A stretch of DNA of 64,000 nucleotides from contig NZ_VOHP01000002.1 of NCBI RefSeq assembly GCF_007859205.1, positions 62,001-126,000 of the forward strand, written 5' to 3'. This DNA is from Streptococcus sp. sy004 (GTDB taxonomy: Bacteria; Bacillota; Bacilli; Lactobacillales; Streptococcaceae). Below, one piece after another: positions 20,181-30,997 of this stretch. The notes below the pieces were generated by a model. The model made no database searches. It worked only from the letters and a program-made list of their open reading frames with translations, and was not told the origin of the DNA. The translations under genes were made by a program, and so were the position numbers. Numbering within the stretch: position 1 is the first letter of the stretch; each line of letters opens with the position of its first letter.

Positions 20181-20680
20181 TTGTGATGAGTGATTCTCAT
20201 GGCAATAAAGCCGTTGTGCAAAGTATCAAAGACTATTATCAAGGTAAGGTGGACGCTATTTTCCACAATGGGGACTCGGAACTACCTAGCAACTTGCCCT
20301 TATGGGAGGGGATTCAAGTCGTTGGTGGAAATTGTGATGGCGGAGATTATCCGGAACGTTTGGTGACGGATTTTGATGGATTAAGGGTAGCTCAAACTCA
20401 TGGCCATCATCATTTGATTAACTTATTTTGGGATCGTTTGAATCTATGGGCTCAAGAAGAAAGAGCAGACATTTGTCTTTATGGTCATCTGCATCAGGCG
20501 AGTGCTTGGCAGGAAGGGCAGATTGTTTTTGTTAATCCTGGCAGTGTTGAGCAACCTCGTGGAGAGGTTAGAGAAAAGCTTTATGCTAAGATTGAGGTGA
20601 CAGGAGATAAGATTAAGGTGGATTTTTTTGATTTGAATCACCAGCTTTATGCTCCTTTATCAAAGGAATTTCAACGATGA
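20162..20680 (+). CDS. YfcE/MJ0936-family metallophosphoesterase
   Basis: A 172-residue calcineurin-like phosphoesterase with the metal-binding motifs SDSHGN (about residue 10), NGDSE, GNCDGG, THGHHH and YGHLHQ. Family members hydrolyse phosphodiesters with a di-metal centre; the physiological substrate is unknown. It overlaps rdgB and cbpB at its two ends. Confidence 0.93.
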   Translation: MATYTLIVMSDSHGNKAVVQSIKDYYQGKVDAIFHNGDSELPSNLPLWEGIQVVGGNCDGGDYPERLVTDFDGLRVAQTHGHHHLINLFWDRLNLWAQEERADICLYGHLHQASAWQEGQIVFVNPGSVEQPRGEVREKLYAKIEVTGDKIKVDFFDLNHQLYAPLSKEFQR

Positions 20681-21147
20681 TTGCAAAAGAATTTGAAGAA
20701 TTTTTATTGGCTCACATGGAAACCTATCTGACGCCAGAAGAAGAATTGGCCCTTTTTATCGATACGCATAATGTGGGTCATGTTCTACTCTTGTTGAGTA
20801 ATAACGGTTTTTCTCGTGTGCCAGTTATGACTAAGGATAAAATCTATGTTGGCACCATCAGCATGTCAGACATTATCCACTATCAAAAGGAACATGAGCT
20901 GTCTGAGATAGAAATGGCTGATTTGAATATTGGCTTGATGGTCAATAAGGAACTGCCGACTGTGGCTTTGAATGCTAATCTGACAGAGGTCATGCACAAA
21001 TTGGTAGATGCGTCCTTTCTGCCCGTTTTACAAGACCATACCCTTGTTGGGATTATTACGCGTAAGTCGATTCTCAAGGCTCTAAATAGCCTGCTTCATG
21101 ATTTCAAACATTATTATGACATTAGCCCAAAATCACCTCAAGAATGA
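20677..21147 (+). CDS. cbpB: CBS-domain protein, likely c-di-AMP-binding CbpB
   Basis: A 156-residue protein of two CBS domains (about residues 18-75 and 85-150; FSRVPVMTKDKIYVGTISMSDI and VGIITRKSIL). In Firmicutes the homologue CbpB (YkuL/DarB) binds c-di-AMP and controls the (p)ppGpp synthetase Rel. The name rests on length, architecture and the position next to xerD-like/scpAB. It overlaps the preceding gene by 4 nt. Confidence 0.85.
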   Translation: MIAKEFEEFLLAHMETYLTPEEELALFIDTHNVGHVLLLLSNNGFSRVPVMTKDKIYVGTISMSDIIHYQKEHELSEIEMADLNIGLMVNKELPTVALNANLTEVMHKLVDASFLPVLQDHTLVGIITRKSILKALNSLLHDFKHYYDISPKSPQE

Positions 21148-21871
21148 GATTGCCCAGTTTTTGAATCAACGACAACTGGCTAAAAATTCCTATCAGGCCT
21201 ATGCTTATGATTTAGACCAGTTTTGCCAAGTGGTTGCTGAACAGATTGATAGAAGTAGCTTATCGCGTTATGAGCAGTTTTTATTACCCCTCAAGGCTTC
21301 AGCTAAAAATCGTAAGTTGTCTGTTGTCAATCAGTTTTTATATTACCTTTATCAATCAGGTCAACTCCAAACGTTTTATCGCTTGACCAGTCAAGAAAAA
21401 TTACCAAAACCAAGTAAAGAGACAAAACAAGTGGACTTGTCTGGTCTTTATCAGGAAAAAGAGAAAGACATTGGTCAACTGTTAGCCCTATTTATTGTAG
21501 AGCTTGGTTTGACGCCAAGTCAGATTTTGTCCTTGGAAGTAGGATGGTTTGAGCTTGAGTTGAGAATTTTACGCTTGGTCAATAAACAACAGGTGAGAAT
21601 TTTACTCTTGTCTGAACGATTTTTGACTTATTTTTCCCTGCCACAAAATCAAACCTATGTTTTTGAACATGGAGGGAAGCCCTATTCACGGCAATGGTTT
21701 CATCGTGTGTTGACGACATATCTTAAAAACAAGGGTTTAACAAGCCTGACGGCTCATTCTTTGCGTGAAGAACACATCAAACGGCAACTGGCAGCAGGAC
21801 TTGATTTGTCAACCCTAGCCAAGCGTCTAGGACTAAAATCCCCCATCACTCTGGAGAAGTATTATCACTAA
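21098..21871 (+). CDS. XerD-like tyrosine recombinase lacking key catalytic residues
   Basis: A 257-residue protein with the tyrosine recombinase layout: N-terminal SAM-like domain, C-terminal catalytic-like domain. Box I reads [10 protein letters not shown], with Thr where catalytic Arg is expected, and the HxLRH box is HSLREEH; the terminal Tyr region (LEKYYH) is kept. This degenerate form is typical of the streptococcal XerD-like protein beside scpAB, which is not the XerS chromosome-dimer enzyme. It overlaps cbpB by 50 nt if ATG 21098 is used; ATG 21116 is an alternative start. It is followed by scpA with a one-base overlap. Confidence 0.85.
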   Translation: MISNIIMTLAQNHLKNEIAQFLNQRQLAKNSYQAYAYDLDQFCQVVAEQIDRSSLSRYEQFLLPLKASAKNRKLSVVNQFLYYLYQSGQLQTFYRLTSQEKLPKPSKETKQVDLSGLYQEKEKDIGQLLALFIVELGLTPSQILSLEVGWFELELRILRLVNKQQVRILLLSERFLTYFSLPQNQTYVFEHGGKPYSRQWFHRVLTTYLKNKGLTSLTAHSLREEHIKRQLAAGLDLSTLAKRLGLKSPITLEKYYH

Positions 21872-22572
21872 TGGACATAAAACTAAAAGATTTTGAAGGC
21901 CCCTTAGATTTGCTTTTGCACTTGGTTTCCAAGTATGAGGTGGATATTTATGATGTGCCTATCGTTGAAGTGATTGAGCAATATCTGACCTATTTAGCCA
22001 CGTTGAAAACACTGAAATTAGAGATTGCTGGTGACTATATGGTGATGGCCAGTCAGCTTATGTTAATCAAGAGTCGTAAGTTGCTACCTAAGGTGGTAGA
22101 AAGTCAGCCTGTTGAAGAAACGCCTGAGTATGAACTTTTGAGTCAGATTGAAGAATATGCTCGTTTTAAGGAGCTAAGTCAAGAGTTGGCTGCCCAGCAT
22201 GAGCAGCGAGCCCGTCATTTTTCAAAAGCCAAGCAAGAATTGATTCATGAAGAAATCAGTTTGAAACAAGATAAGACACCGCTAGATTTGTACCTTGCTT
22301 TTGCCAAGATTATGGCTAAAAAACAGGAAGAATTTAAAACTAGTCATACTTTGATTGAAGCTGAGGATTATCGGATTGAAGACATGATGGTTTGGTTGGA
22401 AGAAAGATTTGCGCAAGCCAAAAAACTGAGTCTGTCACAATTGTTTTCGCAAACGACAGCTGTCAATGAGTTGATTACCTTATTTTTAGCCTGTTTGGAA
22501 TTGATAAAAATTGGTCAGCTATCCTTTAGCCAAGCGGTCAATTTTGGTGAGATTTATTTGGAGAAGGAGTGA
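21871..22572 (+). CDS. scpA: Segregation and condensation protein A
   Basis: A 233-residue kleisin: N-terminal motif [29 protein letters not shown], a charged middle, and a C-terminal winged-helix region. It bridges the SMC heads with ScpB to form the condensin complex for chromosome segregation. The ATG overlaps the last base of the XerD-like gene's stop, and scpB follows immediately. Confidence 0.97.
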   Translation: MDIKLKDFEGPLDLLLHLVSKYEVDIYDVPIVEVIEQYLTYLATLKTLKLEIAGDYMVMASQLMLIKSRKLLPKVVESQPVEETPEYELLSQIEEYARFKELSQELAAQHEQRARHFSKAKQELIHEEISLKQDKTPLDLYLAFAKIMAKKQEEFKTSHTLIEAEDYRIEDMMVWLEERFAQAKKLSLSQLFSQTTAVNELITLFLACLELIKIGQLSFSQAVNFGEIYLEKE

Positions 22573-22574
22573 AC

Positions 22575-23141
22575 ATGGCAAATGATTTAGCAGCTTTAGA
22601 AGCACTCTTGTTTGTGGCTGGAGAAGATGGTCTTAGTTTAAGACAGTTGACAGAATTATTAGATGTGCTTCCCTCAGCTCTTTTGCAACAACTAGATCAA
22701 CTAAGTGACAAATATCAAAATGATGAAACATCAAGTTTGTCTTTGTTACTCTCAGCCAATCGTTATAAGTTGGTCACAAAAGACGTGCATGCGGACTTAC
22801 TTGGTCGTTATGCCCAAACACCAATCAATCAAAGTCTATCACGAGCTAGTCTAGAAGTTTTATCAATCATTGCTTATAAACAACCGATTACTCGGGTGGA
22901 AGTAGATGCGATTAGAGGGGTCAATTCCAGTGGAGCTATTAGCAAGTTACAGGCTTTTAACTTGATTGAAGAAGCTGGAAAAAAAGATGTCTTGGGTCGT
23001 CCCAATCTCTATCGGACCACGGCTTATTTCCTAGATTACTTGGGAATCAATGAGTTATCGGAATTGATAGATGTGTCAGATTTAGCTGTGACGGAAGAGC
23101 CAATTTCGCTTTTTAATACAGAAGATTTAGCAGAAGAATAA
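22575..23141 (+). CDS. scpB: Segregation and condensation protein B
   Basis: A 188-residue protein with two winged-helix domains and the family pattern [18 protein letters not shown] and [28 protein letters not shown]. It forms the SMC-ScpA-ScpB complex. An in-frame GTG at 22569 lies inside the AGAAGGAG sequence; the ATG at 22575 has the right spacing. The pseudouridine synthase gene follows 10 nt after the stop. Confidence 0.97.
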   Translation: MANDLAALEALLFVAGEDGLSLRQLTELLDVLPSALLQQLDQLSDKYQNDETSSLSLLLSANRYKLVTKDVHADLLGRYAQTPINQSLSRASLEVLSIIAYKQPITRVEVDAIRGVNSSGAISKLQAFNLIEEAGKKDVLGRPNLYRTTAYFLDYLGINELSELIDVSDLAVTEEPISLFNTEDLAEE

Positions 23142-23151
23142 GGAAAAGAAG

Positions 23152-23877
23152 ATGAGAATTAACAAATACATGGCCCATGCCGGAGTGAGCAGTCGCCGTA
23201 AGGCAGAAGAATTGATTAAAAAGGGGTTGGTAACGCTCAATGGTCAAGTGATCACTGACCTAGCTACTCAAGTCAAATCTGGAGATGTAGTAGAAGTGAG
23301 TGGTAGCCCCATTTATAACGAAGAAAAGGTGTACTACCTGCTCAATAAACCTCGTGGGGTCATTTCCAGTGTGTCAGATGATAAGGGCAGACAGACCGTG
23401 ATTGATTTACTCCCTCAAGTCAAGGAGCGTATCTACCCTGTTGGTCGTTTGGATTGGGATACGACGGGCCTTTTGATTTTGACCAATGACGGTGATTTTA
23501 CCGATAAGATGATTCATCCTCGCAATGAGATTGACAAGGTCTATGTGGCTCGTCTAAAGGGGATTGCAACCAAGGACAATTTACGTCCCCTAACTCGTGG
23601 TGTGGTGATTGACGGTAAAAAAACTAAGCCAGCTCGTTATTCAATCATTAAGGTTGATCCTGAAAAAAATCGTTCCGTTGTTGAATTGATTATCCATGAA
23701 GGGCGTCATCATCAGGTTAAAAAGATGTTTGAAAGTGTAGGGCTTTTGGTTGATAAATTGTCACGAACACGCTTTGGAACGCTTGATTTGACTGGCTTAC
23801 GCCCAGGTCAATCTCGCCGTTTGAACAAAAAAGAAATCAGCCAGCTACATAATGCAGCTATCAACAAGGTCAAATGA
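23152..23877 (+). CDS. rluB: Pseudouridine synthase, RluB/RsuA family
   Basis: A 241-residue enzyme: an S4 RNA-binding domain ([22 protein letters not shown]) and a catalytic domain with the Asp motif [18 protein letters not shown]. By position after scpB and by length it is the Firmicute RluB type that makes a pseudouridine in 23S rRNA; RsuA is the alternative. The stop overlaps the yidD start by 4 nt. Confidence 0.93.
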   Translation: MRINKYMAHAGVSSRRKAEELIKKGLVTLNGQVITDLATQVKSGDVVEVSGSPIYNEEKVYYLLNKPRGVISSVSDDKGRQTVIDLLPQVKERIYPVGRLDWDTTGLLILTNDGDFTDKMIHPRNEIDKVYVARLKGIATKDNLRPLTRGVVIDGKKTKPARYSIIKVDPEKNRSVVELIIHEGRHHQVKKMFESVGLLVDKLSRTRFGTLDLTGLRPGQSRRLNKKEISQLHNAAINKVK

Positions 23878-24128
23878 AGCAGCTAATCATTTATATGGTT
23901 AGGGCGTATCAGCGTTTGATTTCGCCCTTGTTTCCACCCTCATGTGTCTATCGTCCAACGTGTTCTGCCTATATGATTGAAGCAGTTGAGCGTCATGGTA
24001 TCAAGGGTCTTATTATGGGCTTGGCAAGGATTTGCCGCTGCCATCCCTTTGTCAAAGGTGGCTGGGATCCTGTACCGGATAAGTTTTCACTGAGAGCCAA
24101 TCAAACAGAATCAGATGGTGAGTTGTAG
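23874..24128 (+). CDS. yidD: Membrane protein insertion efficiency factor
   Basis: An 84-residue YidD protein with the family signature [31 protein letters not shown] and [13 protein letters not shown]. It is a peripheral membrane protein that helps YidC-dependent insertion. It is last in the scpAB-rluB operon. Confidence 0.95.
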   Translation: MKQLIIYMVRAYQRLISPLFPPSCVYRPTCSAYMIEAVERHGIKGLIMGLARICRCHPFVKGGWDPVPDKFSLRANQTESDGEL

Positions 24129-24154
24129 AAGTTTTTCTGATGAAAGGAGTAAGC

Positions 24155-25303
24155 ATGTTTATCAAAGCTGATGGGTTTATTTACCCTTATGAAGAAAAAG
24201 TCGGTGGCTTTTTAGCGATTGAAAATGGTCGATTTGGTCAGTGGCAAGAGCAGGTGCCAGAAGGGGCGGAGATTTTAGATTATAGTGGCTATATGATTGC
24301 TCCTGGTTTGTTTGATACCCATATTCATGGGTATGCAGGAGCCGATGTCATGGATTGTCAACTAGAGAGTTTAGAACGTATGAGTCAGTCCTTGTTAGAA
24401 ACAGGGGTGACCAGCTTTTTACCAACTGCTCTAACGGCTGATTTTGACACCTTGAACAAGGTTTGTCAGTTGGTAGTGACAGCCAAAGATACAGTTCAAG
24501 GCAGTAAAATTCAAGGACTTTATTTTGAAGGGCCTTATTTTACCGAAACGTATAAGGGAGCACAAAATCCTAGTTACATGCGAAATCCAAGTATTGCTGA
24601 ATTGGATCAGTGGTTGGCGAGTTCACAAGGGCTTTTGTCCAAAATAGCCCTAGCTCCTGAACGTGAAGGAACAGTCGAATTTATCAAATATGCGACAGAA
24701 CAAGGTGTGACAGTAGCCTTGGGGCATTCTGATGCTACCTATGACGAGGCAGAAAAAGCCGTAGAAGCAGGAGCTTCTATCTGGGTTCATGCTTATAATG
24801 GCATGAGAGGACTCAACCATCGTGAACTGGGCATGTTAGGAGCTGTTTATCATCTGCCAAATACTTATGCCGAGTTAATCTGTGACGGTCATCATGTTCA
24901 TCCTAAGGCCTGTGACTTGTTAATGAAACAAAAAGGCTATGATGGTGTGGCTCTGATTACGGACTGTATGAGTGCAGGTGGTATGGCAGATGGTGACTAC
25001 ATGCTAGGGGAGTTTCCTGTTCGTGTTGAAGCTGGGACGGCTAGATTAAAGGATGGTGGTAATCTGGCTGGCTCTATCTTGCAGCTAAAAGATGCCGTCA
25101 AACATGTGGTTGAGTGGGGCTTGGCAGATGTGGTGACAGCTATTCGCATGGCTAGCTACATTCCAGCTAAATCCTTGAACTTGCTAGATGAGTGCGGTCA
25201 AATCAAAGCCGGTTTGCCTGCTGATTTTATCGTCTTAAACAAGGAAATGACCTTGCAAGCAACTTATCTCAATGGTCAAAAAGTTTGGTCACAAGATAAG
25301 TAA
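24155..25303 (+). CDS. nagA: N-acetylglucosamine-6-phosphate deacetylase
   Basis: A 382-residue amidohydrolase with metal and substrate motifs DTHIHGYAGAD, LYFEGPYF, ALGHSDATYDE, HAYNGMRGL and LITDCMSAGG. It removes acetate from GlcNAc-6-phosphate, feeding amino-sugar catabolism and wall recycling. ATG 24140 lies within the AAAGGAG region; ATG 24155 is better placed and gives MFIKADGF, the usual start. It stands alone between yidD and the glycine T-box. Confidence 0.95.
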   Translation: MFIKADGFIYPYEEKVGGFLAIENGRFGQWQEQVPEGAEILDYSGYMIAPGLFDTHIHGYAGADVMDCQLESLERMSQSLLETGVTSFLPTALTADFDTLNKVCQLVVTAKDTVQGSKIQGLYFEGPYFTETYKGAQNPSYMRNPSIAELDQWLASSQGLLSKIALAPEREGTVEFIKYATEQGVTVALGHSDATYDEAEKAVEAGASIWVHAYNGMRGLNHRELGMLGAVYHLPNTYAELICDGHHVHPKACDLLMKQKGYDGVALITDCMSAGGMADGDYMLGEFPVRVEAGTARLKDGGNLAGSILQLKDAVKHVVEWGLADVVTAIRMASYIPAKSLNLLDECGQIKAGLPADFIVLNKEMTLQATYLNGQKVWSQDK

Positions 25304-25344
25304 GATTAGACAGGCCAATCAATTTATGATAAGATAAAAGGTGT

Positions 25345-25520
25345 TGAAAGAGATTTTATTGAACCCTAAAAGCGAGTCTAGGTTGGTGGAAGCTAGGCAG
25401 GAAAACAATAAATGGTGGCGATTCAATACTTTAATCAATACAAATGAAGTCATAAAATAGGGTGGAACCGCGTTGCTACGCCCCTGTTATCAACAGGGGC
25501 TAGTGCGTGGTTTTTCTTGT
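25345..25520 (+). promoter_or_regulatory. Glycine T-box riboswitch upstream of glyQS
   Basis: It contains the T-box core AGGGTGGAACCGCG (25459-25472), which pairs with the uncharged tRNA acceptor end, a stem I region (25350-25430) with GGC at 25417-25419 as a candidate glycine specifier, and an intrinsic terminator formed by GCCCCTG/CAGGGGC (25480-25501) within a longer stem, ending in TTTTTC. Low charged tRNA-Gly would favour antitermination and raise expression of glycyl-tRNA synthetase. The left boundary is approximate. Confidence 0.92.
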
Positions 25521-25597
25521 CTAATAACGGTCTTTGTTTACTAAGTTGATGTCAACGAGCTATCGCCACCACATTAAAGCAATAGAAAGAGGAAACT

Positions 25598-26512
25598 ATG
25601 TCTAAAAAATTAACCTTTCAAGAGATTATCTTGACCTTACAACAATTTTGGAATGACCAAGGATGCCTGCTCATGCAAGCCTATGATAATGAAAAAGGAG
25701 CCGGAACCATGAGTCCATACACCTTTTTGCGTGCGATTGGGCCTGAGCCTTGGAATGCGGCTTATGTAGAGCCAAGTCGTCGCCCAGCCGATGGTCGCTA
25801 TGGTGAAAACCCAAACCGTTTGTACCAACACCATCAATTCCAAGTGGTTATGAAACCAAGCCCAAGCAATATCCAAGAGCTTTACTTGGAAAGTTTGGAG
25901 TTGTTGGGAATCAATCCTTTAGAACACGATATTCGTTTTGTTGAGGACAACTGGGAAAATCCATCAACAGGTTCTGCTGGTCTAGGTTGGGAAGTTTGGC
26001 TTGATGGTATGGAAATTACTCAATTTACTTACTTCCAACAGGTCGGTGGTTTGGAAACAGGGCCAGTCACTGCTGAGGTGACCTATGGTTTGGAGCGTCT
26101 AGCGTCTTACATTCAAGAAGTGGAGTCTGTCTATGACATTGAGTGGGCAGATGGCGTGAAATATGGTGAAATCTTCATCCAACCCGAGTATGAGCATTCA
26201 AAATATAGCTTTGAATTGAGTGACCAAGATATGCTTCTATCTAATTTTGAAAAATTTGAGCAAGAAGCCAAAAACTGTCTGGCTGAAAACTTGGTGCATC
26301 CTGCCTATGATTATGTCTTGAAATGTTCGCACACCTTCAACCTTTTAGATGCCAGAGGAGCCGTATCAGTAACAGAACGTGCTGGCTATATCGCTCGCAT
26401 TCGTAACCTAGCCCGTAACGTAGCCAAAACCTTTGTTGCAGAACGCAAACGCCTAGGTTATCCTTTACTAGATGACGAAACACGTCAAGCATTGTTAGCA
26501 GAGGAGAAATAA
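25598..26512 (+). CDS. glyQ: Glycine--tRNA ligase alpha subunit
   Basis: A 304-residue class II aminoacyl-tRNA synthetase subunit with the family start [19 protein letters not shown], motif-2-type sequence [12 protein letters not shown] and the glycine-binding region [15 protein letters not shown]. It pairs with GlyS as an alpha2beta2 enzyme. It is preceded by a T-box leader and followed by glyS after one base. Confidence 0.98.
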   Translation: MSKKLTFQEIILTLQQFWNDQGCLLMQAYDNEKGAGTMSPYTFLRAIGPEPWNAAYVEPSRRPADGRYGENPNRLYQHHQFQVVMKPSPSNIQELYLESLELLGINPLEHDIRFVEDNWENPSTGSAGLGWEVWLDGMEITQFTYFQQVGGLETGPVTAEVTYGLERLASYIQEVESVYDIEWADGVKYGEIFIQPEYEHSKYSFELSDQDMLLSNFEKFEQEAKNCLAENLVHPAYDYVLKCSHTFNLLDARGAVSVTERAGYIARIRNLARNVAKTFVAERKRLGYPLLDDETRQALLAEEK

Positions 26513-26513
26513 C

Positions 26514-28553
26514 ATGGTAAAAAATTTATTAGTAGAAATTGGCTTGGAAGAGTTGCCAGCTTATGTGGTAACGCCAAGTATGGAACAACTTGAAAATCGC
26601 ATGGCGACTTTTCTAACAGACAACCGTTTGACATTTGATAAGATTGAACTTTTTTCAACGCCTCGTCGCTTAGCGGTTCGTGTTGTTGGTTTGGCAGATG
26701 AGCAAAGTGATTTGACAGAAGATTTTAAGGGGCCTGCGAAAAAGATTGCCCTTGATGCGTCTGGTCATTTTACCAAGGCAGCCGAAGGCTTTGTGCGTGG
26801 TAAAGGTTTGACCACAGACGATATTCGCTTTGAAACCATCAAGGGAGAAGACTACGTATATGTGACCAAGACCGAAAAAGGTCAGCCTGTTGAGCAAGTG
26901 TTGGCAGAACTTCCTAAGGTGTTGGAGAGCTTGAGTTTCCCTGTCAGCATGGCTTGGGCATCTAATTCTTTCAAGTACATTCGTCCAGTTCACACCTTGA
27001 CGGTGCTTTTGGACGACAAAGCCTTGGATTTAGATTTCTTTGACATCAAGAGTGGTCGCGTGAGTCGTGGTCATCGTTTCCTTGGCCATGACGTAGAAAT
27101 CGCAACTAGTGATCGTTATGAAGCTACCTTGAGTTCGGTTTTTGTTATTGCAAGTCCACTTGAGCGTCAGCAAATGATTTTTGATCAAATCAAGGCCTTA
27201 GAAGAAAAGCATGACATTCAAGTTGACATTGATGAAGACCTTCTAAACGAAGTGCTAAACTTGGTTGAATACCCAACAGCCTTTATGGGACAATTTGACG
27301 AAAAATATCTAGACGTTCCAGAAGAAGTCCTAGTCACATCAATGAAAAATCACCAACGTTACTTTGTCGTGCGTGATAAAAAAGGTCAACTCTTACCAGC
27401 CTTTATCTCAGTTCGTAACGGTAATGCTGAGCATCTTGAAAATGTCATCAAGGGTAACCAAAAAGTGCTTCTAGCTCGCTTGGAAGATGCTGAGTTTTTC
27501 TGGCGTGAAGATCAAAAACTTTCGATTGCCGATTTAGTGGAAAAACTAGATAAGGTAACCTTCCATGAAAAGATTGGTTCTCTGGCAGAGCACATGAAAC
27601 GCACAGGCTTGATTGCGGATAAGTTGGCTACTGAATTGGGCTTATCTGAAACAGATAAAAGCAAGTTAGAGCGAGCAGCAGCCATTTATAAATTTGACTT
27701 GATGACTGGCATGGTGGGTGAATTTGACGAACTTCAAGGCTTAATGGGGGAAAAATATGCCCTACTTGCAGGTGAAGATAAGGCTGTTGCCCAAGCCATT
27801 CGTGAGCATTATTTGCCAACAAGTAGTGATGGCGAATTACCAGCTAGCCAGCTCGGAGCGATTTTAGCCGTGGCTGATAAATTGGATACCCTGTTGTCAT
27901 TCTTTAGTGTGGGCTTGATTCCAAGTGGGTCAAATGACCCCTATGCTCTTCGCCGTGCGACACAAGGTTTGGTTAAGATTCTCGATCAAGAAGAGTGGAA
28001 ACTTGATTTGGCAGAGTTTGTCAATAACCTGTATCAAAAAACGTTCTCACCCCAGACTTATGCGAATAAAGACGACGTTATGAGCTTTATCAAAGCCCGT
28101 TTGGATAGGTTGATGGCAGATGAGGGTATTACAAAAGATATTCGTGAAGCTGTTCTTGCTAGTTCAAGCCTGATTGTGAGCAATCTTTTTGCAACCGCTA
28201 AAGCCTTGCTTGCAAAATCAGAACAAACTGACTATAAGGTAGCCGTAGAAAGTTTAGCTCGTGTCTTTAATTTGGCAGAAAAAGCAGAAGGTCAGACGGT
28301 TGAGTCAGCATTATTTGAAAATGAGGCAGAAAAAGCACTCTATCAAGCGATTCAAGACCTACAATTAACTGACGATGTCGCAGCTAATCTAGACCAGCTA
28401 TTTGGCCTGAGTCCTGTCATTACTAAGTTCTTTGATCAAACTATGGTTATGGTTGACGATGAAGCTGTCAAAAACAATCGTTTGAGCTTATTGGCTAGTC
28501 TAGCCCGTTACGCTTGCCAAATGGCAGCCTTTAACCAACTAAATACAAAGTAG
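26514..28553 (+). CDS. glyS: Glycine--tRNA ligase beta subunit
   Basis: A 679-residue beta subunit ([15 protein letters not shown] at the start, [42 protein letters not shown]), with a C-terminal anticodon-binding region. It binds tRNA-Gly and completes the GlyQS enzyme. GAGGAG precedes the ATG. A small DUF896 gene follows after 8 nt. Confidence 0.98.
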   Translation: MVKNLLVEIGLEELPAYVVTPSMEQLENRMATFLTDNRLTFDKIELFSTPRRLAVRVVGLADEQSDLTEDFKGPAKKIALDASGHFTKAAEGFVRGKGLTTDDIRFETIKGEDYVYVTKTEKGQPVEQVLAELPKVLESLSFPVSMAWASNSFKYIRPVHTLTVLLDDKALDLDFFDIKSGRVSRGHRFLGHDVEIATSDRYEATLSSVFVIASPLERQQMIFDQIKALEEKHDIQVDIDEDLLNEVLNLVEYPTAFMGQFDEKYLDVPEEVLVTSMKNHQRYFVVRDKKGQLLPAFISVRNGNAEHLENVIKGNQKVLLARLEDAEFFWREDQKLSIADLVEKLDKVTFHEKIGSLAEHMKRTGLIADKLATELGLSETDKSKLERAAAIYKFDLMTGMVGEFDELQGLMGEKYALLAGEDKAVAQAIREHYLPTSSDGELPASQLGAILAVADKLDTLLSFFSVGLIPSGSNDPYALRRATQGLVKILDQEEWKLDLAEFVNNLYQKTFSPQTYANKDDVMSFIKARLDRLMADEGITKDIREAVLASSSLIVSNLFATAKALLAKSEQTDYKVAVESLARVFNLAEKAEGQTVESALFENEAEKALYQAIQDLQLTDDVAANLDQLFGLSPVITKFFDQTMVMVDDEAVKNNRLSLLASLARYACQMAAFNQLNTK

Positions 28554-28561
28554 GAGATAAG

Positions 28562-28816
28562 ATGGAACAAGCAAAAATTGATCGCATCAATGAACTAGCC
28601 CGTAAGAAGAAAGCAGAAGGTTTGACTGAGGCAGAATTGGCTGAACAAAAACTCTTGCGTGAGGAGTATATCGAGGGTTATCGCAGAGCCGTCCGTCATC
28701 ATATCGAAGGGATTAAGATCGTTGATGAAGAAGGTAATGACTTGACCCCAGAAAAATTAAAACAAATTCAACGTGAAAAAGGCCTACATGGTCGTTCGCT
28801 TGATGATAAAGACTAA
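28562..28816 (+). CDS. DUF896 (UPF0291, YnzC-like) protein
   Basis: An 84-residue basic, helical protein with the DUF896 pattern [32 protein letters not shown] and the C-terminal [11 protein letters not shown]. YnzC in Bacillus belongs to an SOS-controlled operon but its function is unclear. It has AGGAG at the start and is probably co-transcribed with glyQS; a terminator follows. Confidence 0.93.
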   Translation: MEQAKIDRINELARKKKAEGLTEAELAEQKLLREEYIEGYRRAVRHHIEGIKIVDEEGNDLTPEKLKQIQREKGLHGRSLDDKD

Positions 28817-28826
28817 GACTTATCAT

Positions 28827-28857
28827 AAAACTAGGTTGGGGAATCAATCTAGTTTTA
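28827..28857 (+). terminator. Terminator after the glyQS operon
   Basis: AAAACTAGGTT pairs with AATCTAGTTTT (one G-U pair), followed by ATTCTGG. The T run is part of the stem. Confidence 0.6.
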
Positions 28858-28933
28858 TTCTGGTCAAATTTCTTGACAGTTTTTTCAAGATAGACTAGAA
28901 TGATTAAGTAATAAAAAAGGAGATAAAGTTATT

Positions 28934-29629
28934 ATGAAAAAACTTTTAGTCGCGGCAGTGGTCGCTATCTTGGCTCTACTAGGCCTTTCTACTTGTGCGG
29001 GTTCATTTTTGAACGGTAGCAATAACAACACGGCAACTACTTCTTCAAGTAGTTCAGCAAGTTCATCAGAAGCATCAACTTCATCAGACAAGTCTGCTTC
29101 ATCAACAACGTCATCATCTTCGTCTGATAAGACAGCTTCATCATCAACTGATGCCTCAGCAAGCACGGCAACAGAAACTTTGACTAAAGACACAGCTTTT
29201 GCAGCAGCCTTAGCAGCAGCAGGTATTTCTGAAGCAGATGCAGTTTTGACCTCAGTGGAAAAAGATGTTGAAAACGGTGTGAATGTCTTTAAAGTGGATT
29301 TCACAAGTGCTGGTCAAGAGTATGAGTACACGTTGAATGCTGAAACAGGAGAAGTGATTGAAAATGCTTCTGAGATGGTTGATTCAAAAGACGCATCAAC
29401 ATCTACAGCGACAGTATCTTCAGCAGATCAAAATAAACTTGTAGCAGCAGCTTTGGCTGACGCAGGTATTACTGAAGCAGATGCAGAAGTTGTTGGTAGC
29501 GAGTTAGAAACTGAAGATGGTGTTCAACAGTTTGATGTGGACTTTGTTAGCAATGGTACACGTTACCACTACATTCTTAATGCAGAAACAAAAGAAGTTA
29601 TCGAAACTGAAACAAGCCCAGCAGAATAA
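28934..29629 (+). CDS. Putative PepSY-domain lipoprotein
   Basis: A 231-residue exported protein: hydrophobic signal (residues 3-19), a Cys in LSTCAGS that may be a lipobox although Thr before Cys is unusual, a long Ser/Thr/Ala linker, then two PepSY-like repeats (about residues 78-140 and 160-228; each has A-AALA-AGI-EADA, then VDF, then Y-L-LNAET-EVIE). PepSY modules often bind or inhibit extracellular proteases. It stands alone with a terminator behind it. Confidence 0.8.
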   Translation: MKKLLVAAVVAILALLGLSTCAGSFLNGSNNNTATTSSSSSASSSEASTSSDKSASSTTSSSSSDKTASSSTDASASTATETLTKDTAFAAALAAAGISEADAVLTSVEKDVENGVNVFKVDFTSAGQEYEYTLNAETGEVIENASEMVDSKDASTSTATVSSADQNKLVAAALADAGITEADAEVVGSELETEDGVQQFDVDFVSNGTRYHYILNAETKEVIETETSPAE

Positions 29630-29642
29630 GTTCTTAATGGCA

Positions 29643-29677
29643 AAATACCAGTTAGCTAAATGCAGCTGGTATTTTTC
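29643..29677 (+). terminator. Terminator after PepSY protein
   Basis: AAAATACCAG pairs with CTGGTATTTT across a 14-nt loop, then T residues. Confidence 0.7.
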
Positions 29678-29703
29678 TTTTGATTTATTAAATGACTAAA
29701 ATA

Positions 29704-29712
29704 TGGTAAAAT
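29704..29712 (+). promoter_or_regulatory. Extended -10 of leaderless rsmH
   Basis: TGG-TAAAAT ends 6 nt before the ATG at 29719, which places the predicted transcription start on the A of the start codon. There is no good Shine-Dalgarno in the gap. Confidence 0.6.
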
Positions 29713-29718
29713 AGAGAT

Positions 29719-30675
29719 ATGACTAAAGATTTTCATCATGTAACCGTATTACTACATGAAACGGTTGATCAGTTAAAGATTAAACCAAATGGGATTTATG
29801 TTGACGCGACCTTAGGGGGAGCAGGACATAGTGAGTATTTACTGTCACAATTGGGCGATCAAGGTCACCTTTATTGTTTTGATCAGGATCAAACAGCTAT
29901 TGATCATGCTCAAGTGAGGTTAAAAAAATTTGTTGAGCGTGGACAGGTGACCTTTATCAAGGATAATTTTAGGCATTTGTCAAGTCGGCTTGCCCAACAT
30001 GGTGTCAGTGAAATTGACGGTATTATTTATGATTTAGGTGTTTCCAGTCCGCAGTTAGACCAAGGTGAGCGTGGTTTTTCTTATAAACAGGAAGCTCCTT
30101 TGGATATGCGGATGAATCAAGATGCAACCTTAACAGCCTATGAGGTAGTCAATGCTTATGACTACCATGATTTAGTGCGGATTTTTTTCCGTTATGGTGA
30201 AGATAAATTTTCTAAACAGGTAGCTAGGAAAATAGAACAGGCTCGTCAAGCAGCACCCATTGAAACAACGACTCAGCTTGCTGAATTGATTAAGGCGGCG
30301 AAACCTGCTAAAGAGCTTAAGAAAAAGGGACATCCAGCTAAACAAATTTTTCAGGCTATTCGTATTGAGGTAAATGATGAATTGGGAGCTGCAGAAGATT
30401 CTTTACAGCAGGCTTTAGATTTGTTGGTAGTGGGAGGACGTATTTCAGTGATTACTTTTCATTCTTTAGAGGATCGCTTGACTAAGCAACTGTTTAAGGA
30501 AGTGAGTCGTCTTGATATTCCAAAAGGGTTACCTTTTATCCCTGATGAATTACAGGCTCAGTATCAACTGATTACCAGAAAACCGATTTTGCCAAGTCAA
30601 ACCGAGTTGACAGATAATAATCGTGCTCATTCGGCAAAATTACGTGTGATTGAGAGAATTAGGAAAGACATATGA
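29719..30675 (+). CDS. rsmH: 16S rRNA (cytosine(1402)-N(4))-methyltransferase
   Basis: A 318-residue SAM methyltransferase (MraW) with the N-terminal [13 protein letters not shown], motif [30 protein letters not shown] and the C-terminal [11 protein letters not shown]. It methylates C1402 of 16S rRNA. It is first in the rsmH-ftsL-pbpX-mraY wall/division operon, with ftsL starting inside its stop. The transcript is predicted to be leaderless. Confidence 0.98.
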   Translation: MTKDFHHVTVLLHETVDQLKIKPNGIYVDATLGGAGHSEYLLSQLGDQGHLYCFDQDQTAIDHAQVRLKKFVERGQVTFIKDNFRHLSSRLAQHGVSEIDGIIYDLGVSSPQLDQGERGFSYKQEAPLDMRMNQDATLTAYEVVNAYDYHDLVRIFFRYGEDKFSKQVARKIEQARQAAPIETTTQLAELIKAAKPAKELKKKGHPAKQIFQAIRIEVNDELGAAEDSLQQALDLLVVGGRISVITFHSLEDRLTKQLFKEVSRLDIPKGLPFIPDELQAQYQLITRKPILPSQTELTDNNRAHSAKLRVIERIRKDI

Positions 30676-30995
30676 CCAGAGAGAAACGGCAGGAAGCCTT
30701 GTCACAAGCAGTGCAGGCTCATATCCGTACCCTATCAAGAATAGAAAAGGCTTTTTATGCATCGATTGTATTGACAGCAGTGATGATGGCAGTTAGCATT
30801 GTCTATCTTCAAAGTCGGATGTTACAACTGCAACAGGAAGTGACAATTTTGAATAATCAAATTAGTGAAAAAGAAACTGAGCTTAATGACGCCAAACAAG
30901 AGGTCAACGAGCTTAATCGTTTTGATCGCATTTCAAAGATTGCAACAGAAGCTGGTTTGAGTATCCAGCATGATAATATTGGTAAGGTGGAGTAG
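30672..30995 (+). CDS. ftsL: Cell division protein FtsL
   Basis: A 107-residue bitopic protein: basic cytoplasmic N-terminus, one membrane span (about residues 29-49), and an extracellular coiled coil (residues 50-92, [21 protein letters not shown]). It forms the DivIB-DivIC-FtsL divisome complex. The start overlaps the rsmH stop; pbpX follows after 2 nt. Confidence 0.93.
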   Translation: MTREKRQEALSQAVQAHIRTLSRIEKAFYASIVLTAVMMAVSIVYLQSRMLQLQQEVTILNNQISEKETELNDAKQEVNELNRFDRISKIATEAGLSIQHDNIGKVE

Positions 30996-30997
30996 GC

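Noticed and set aside
28885-29304. Minus-strand frame of 139 codons over the PepSY gene
   Set aside because: It is the shadow of the Ser/Ala-rich linker on the other strand; no ribosome binding site and no protein-like pattern.
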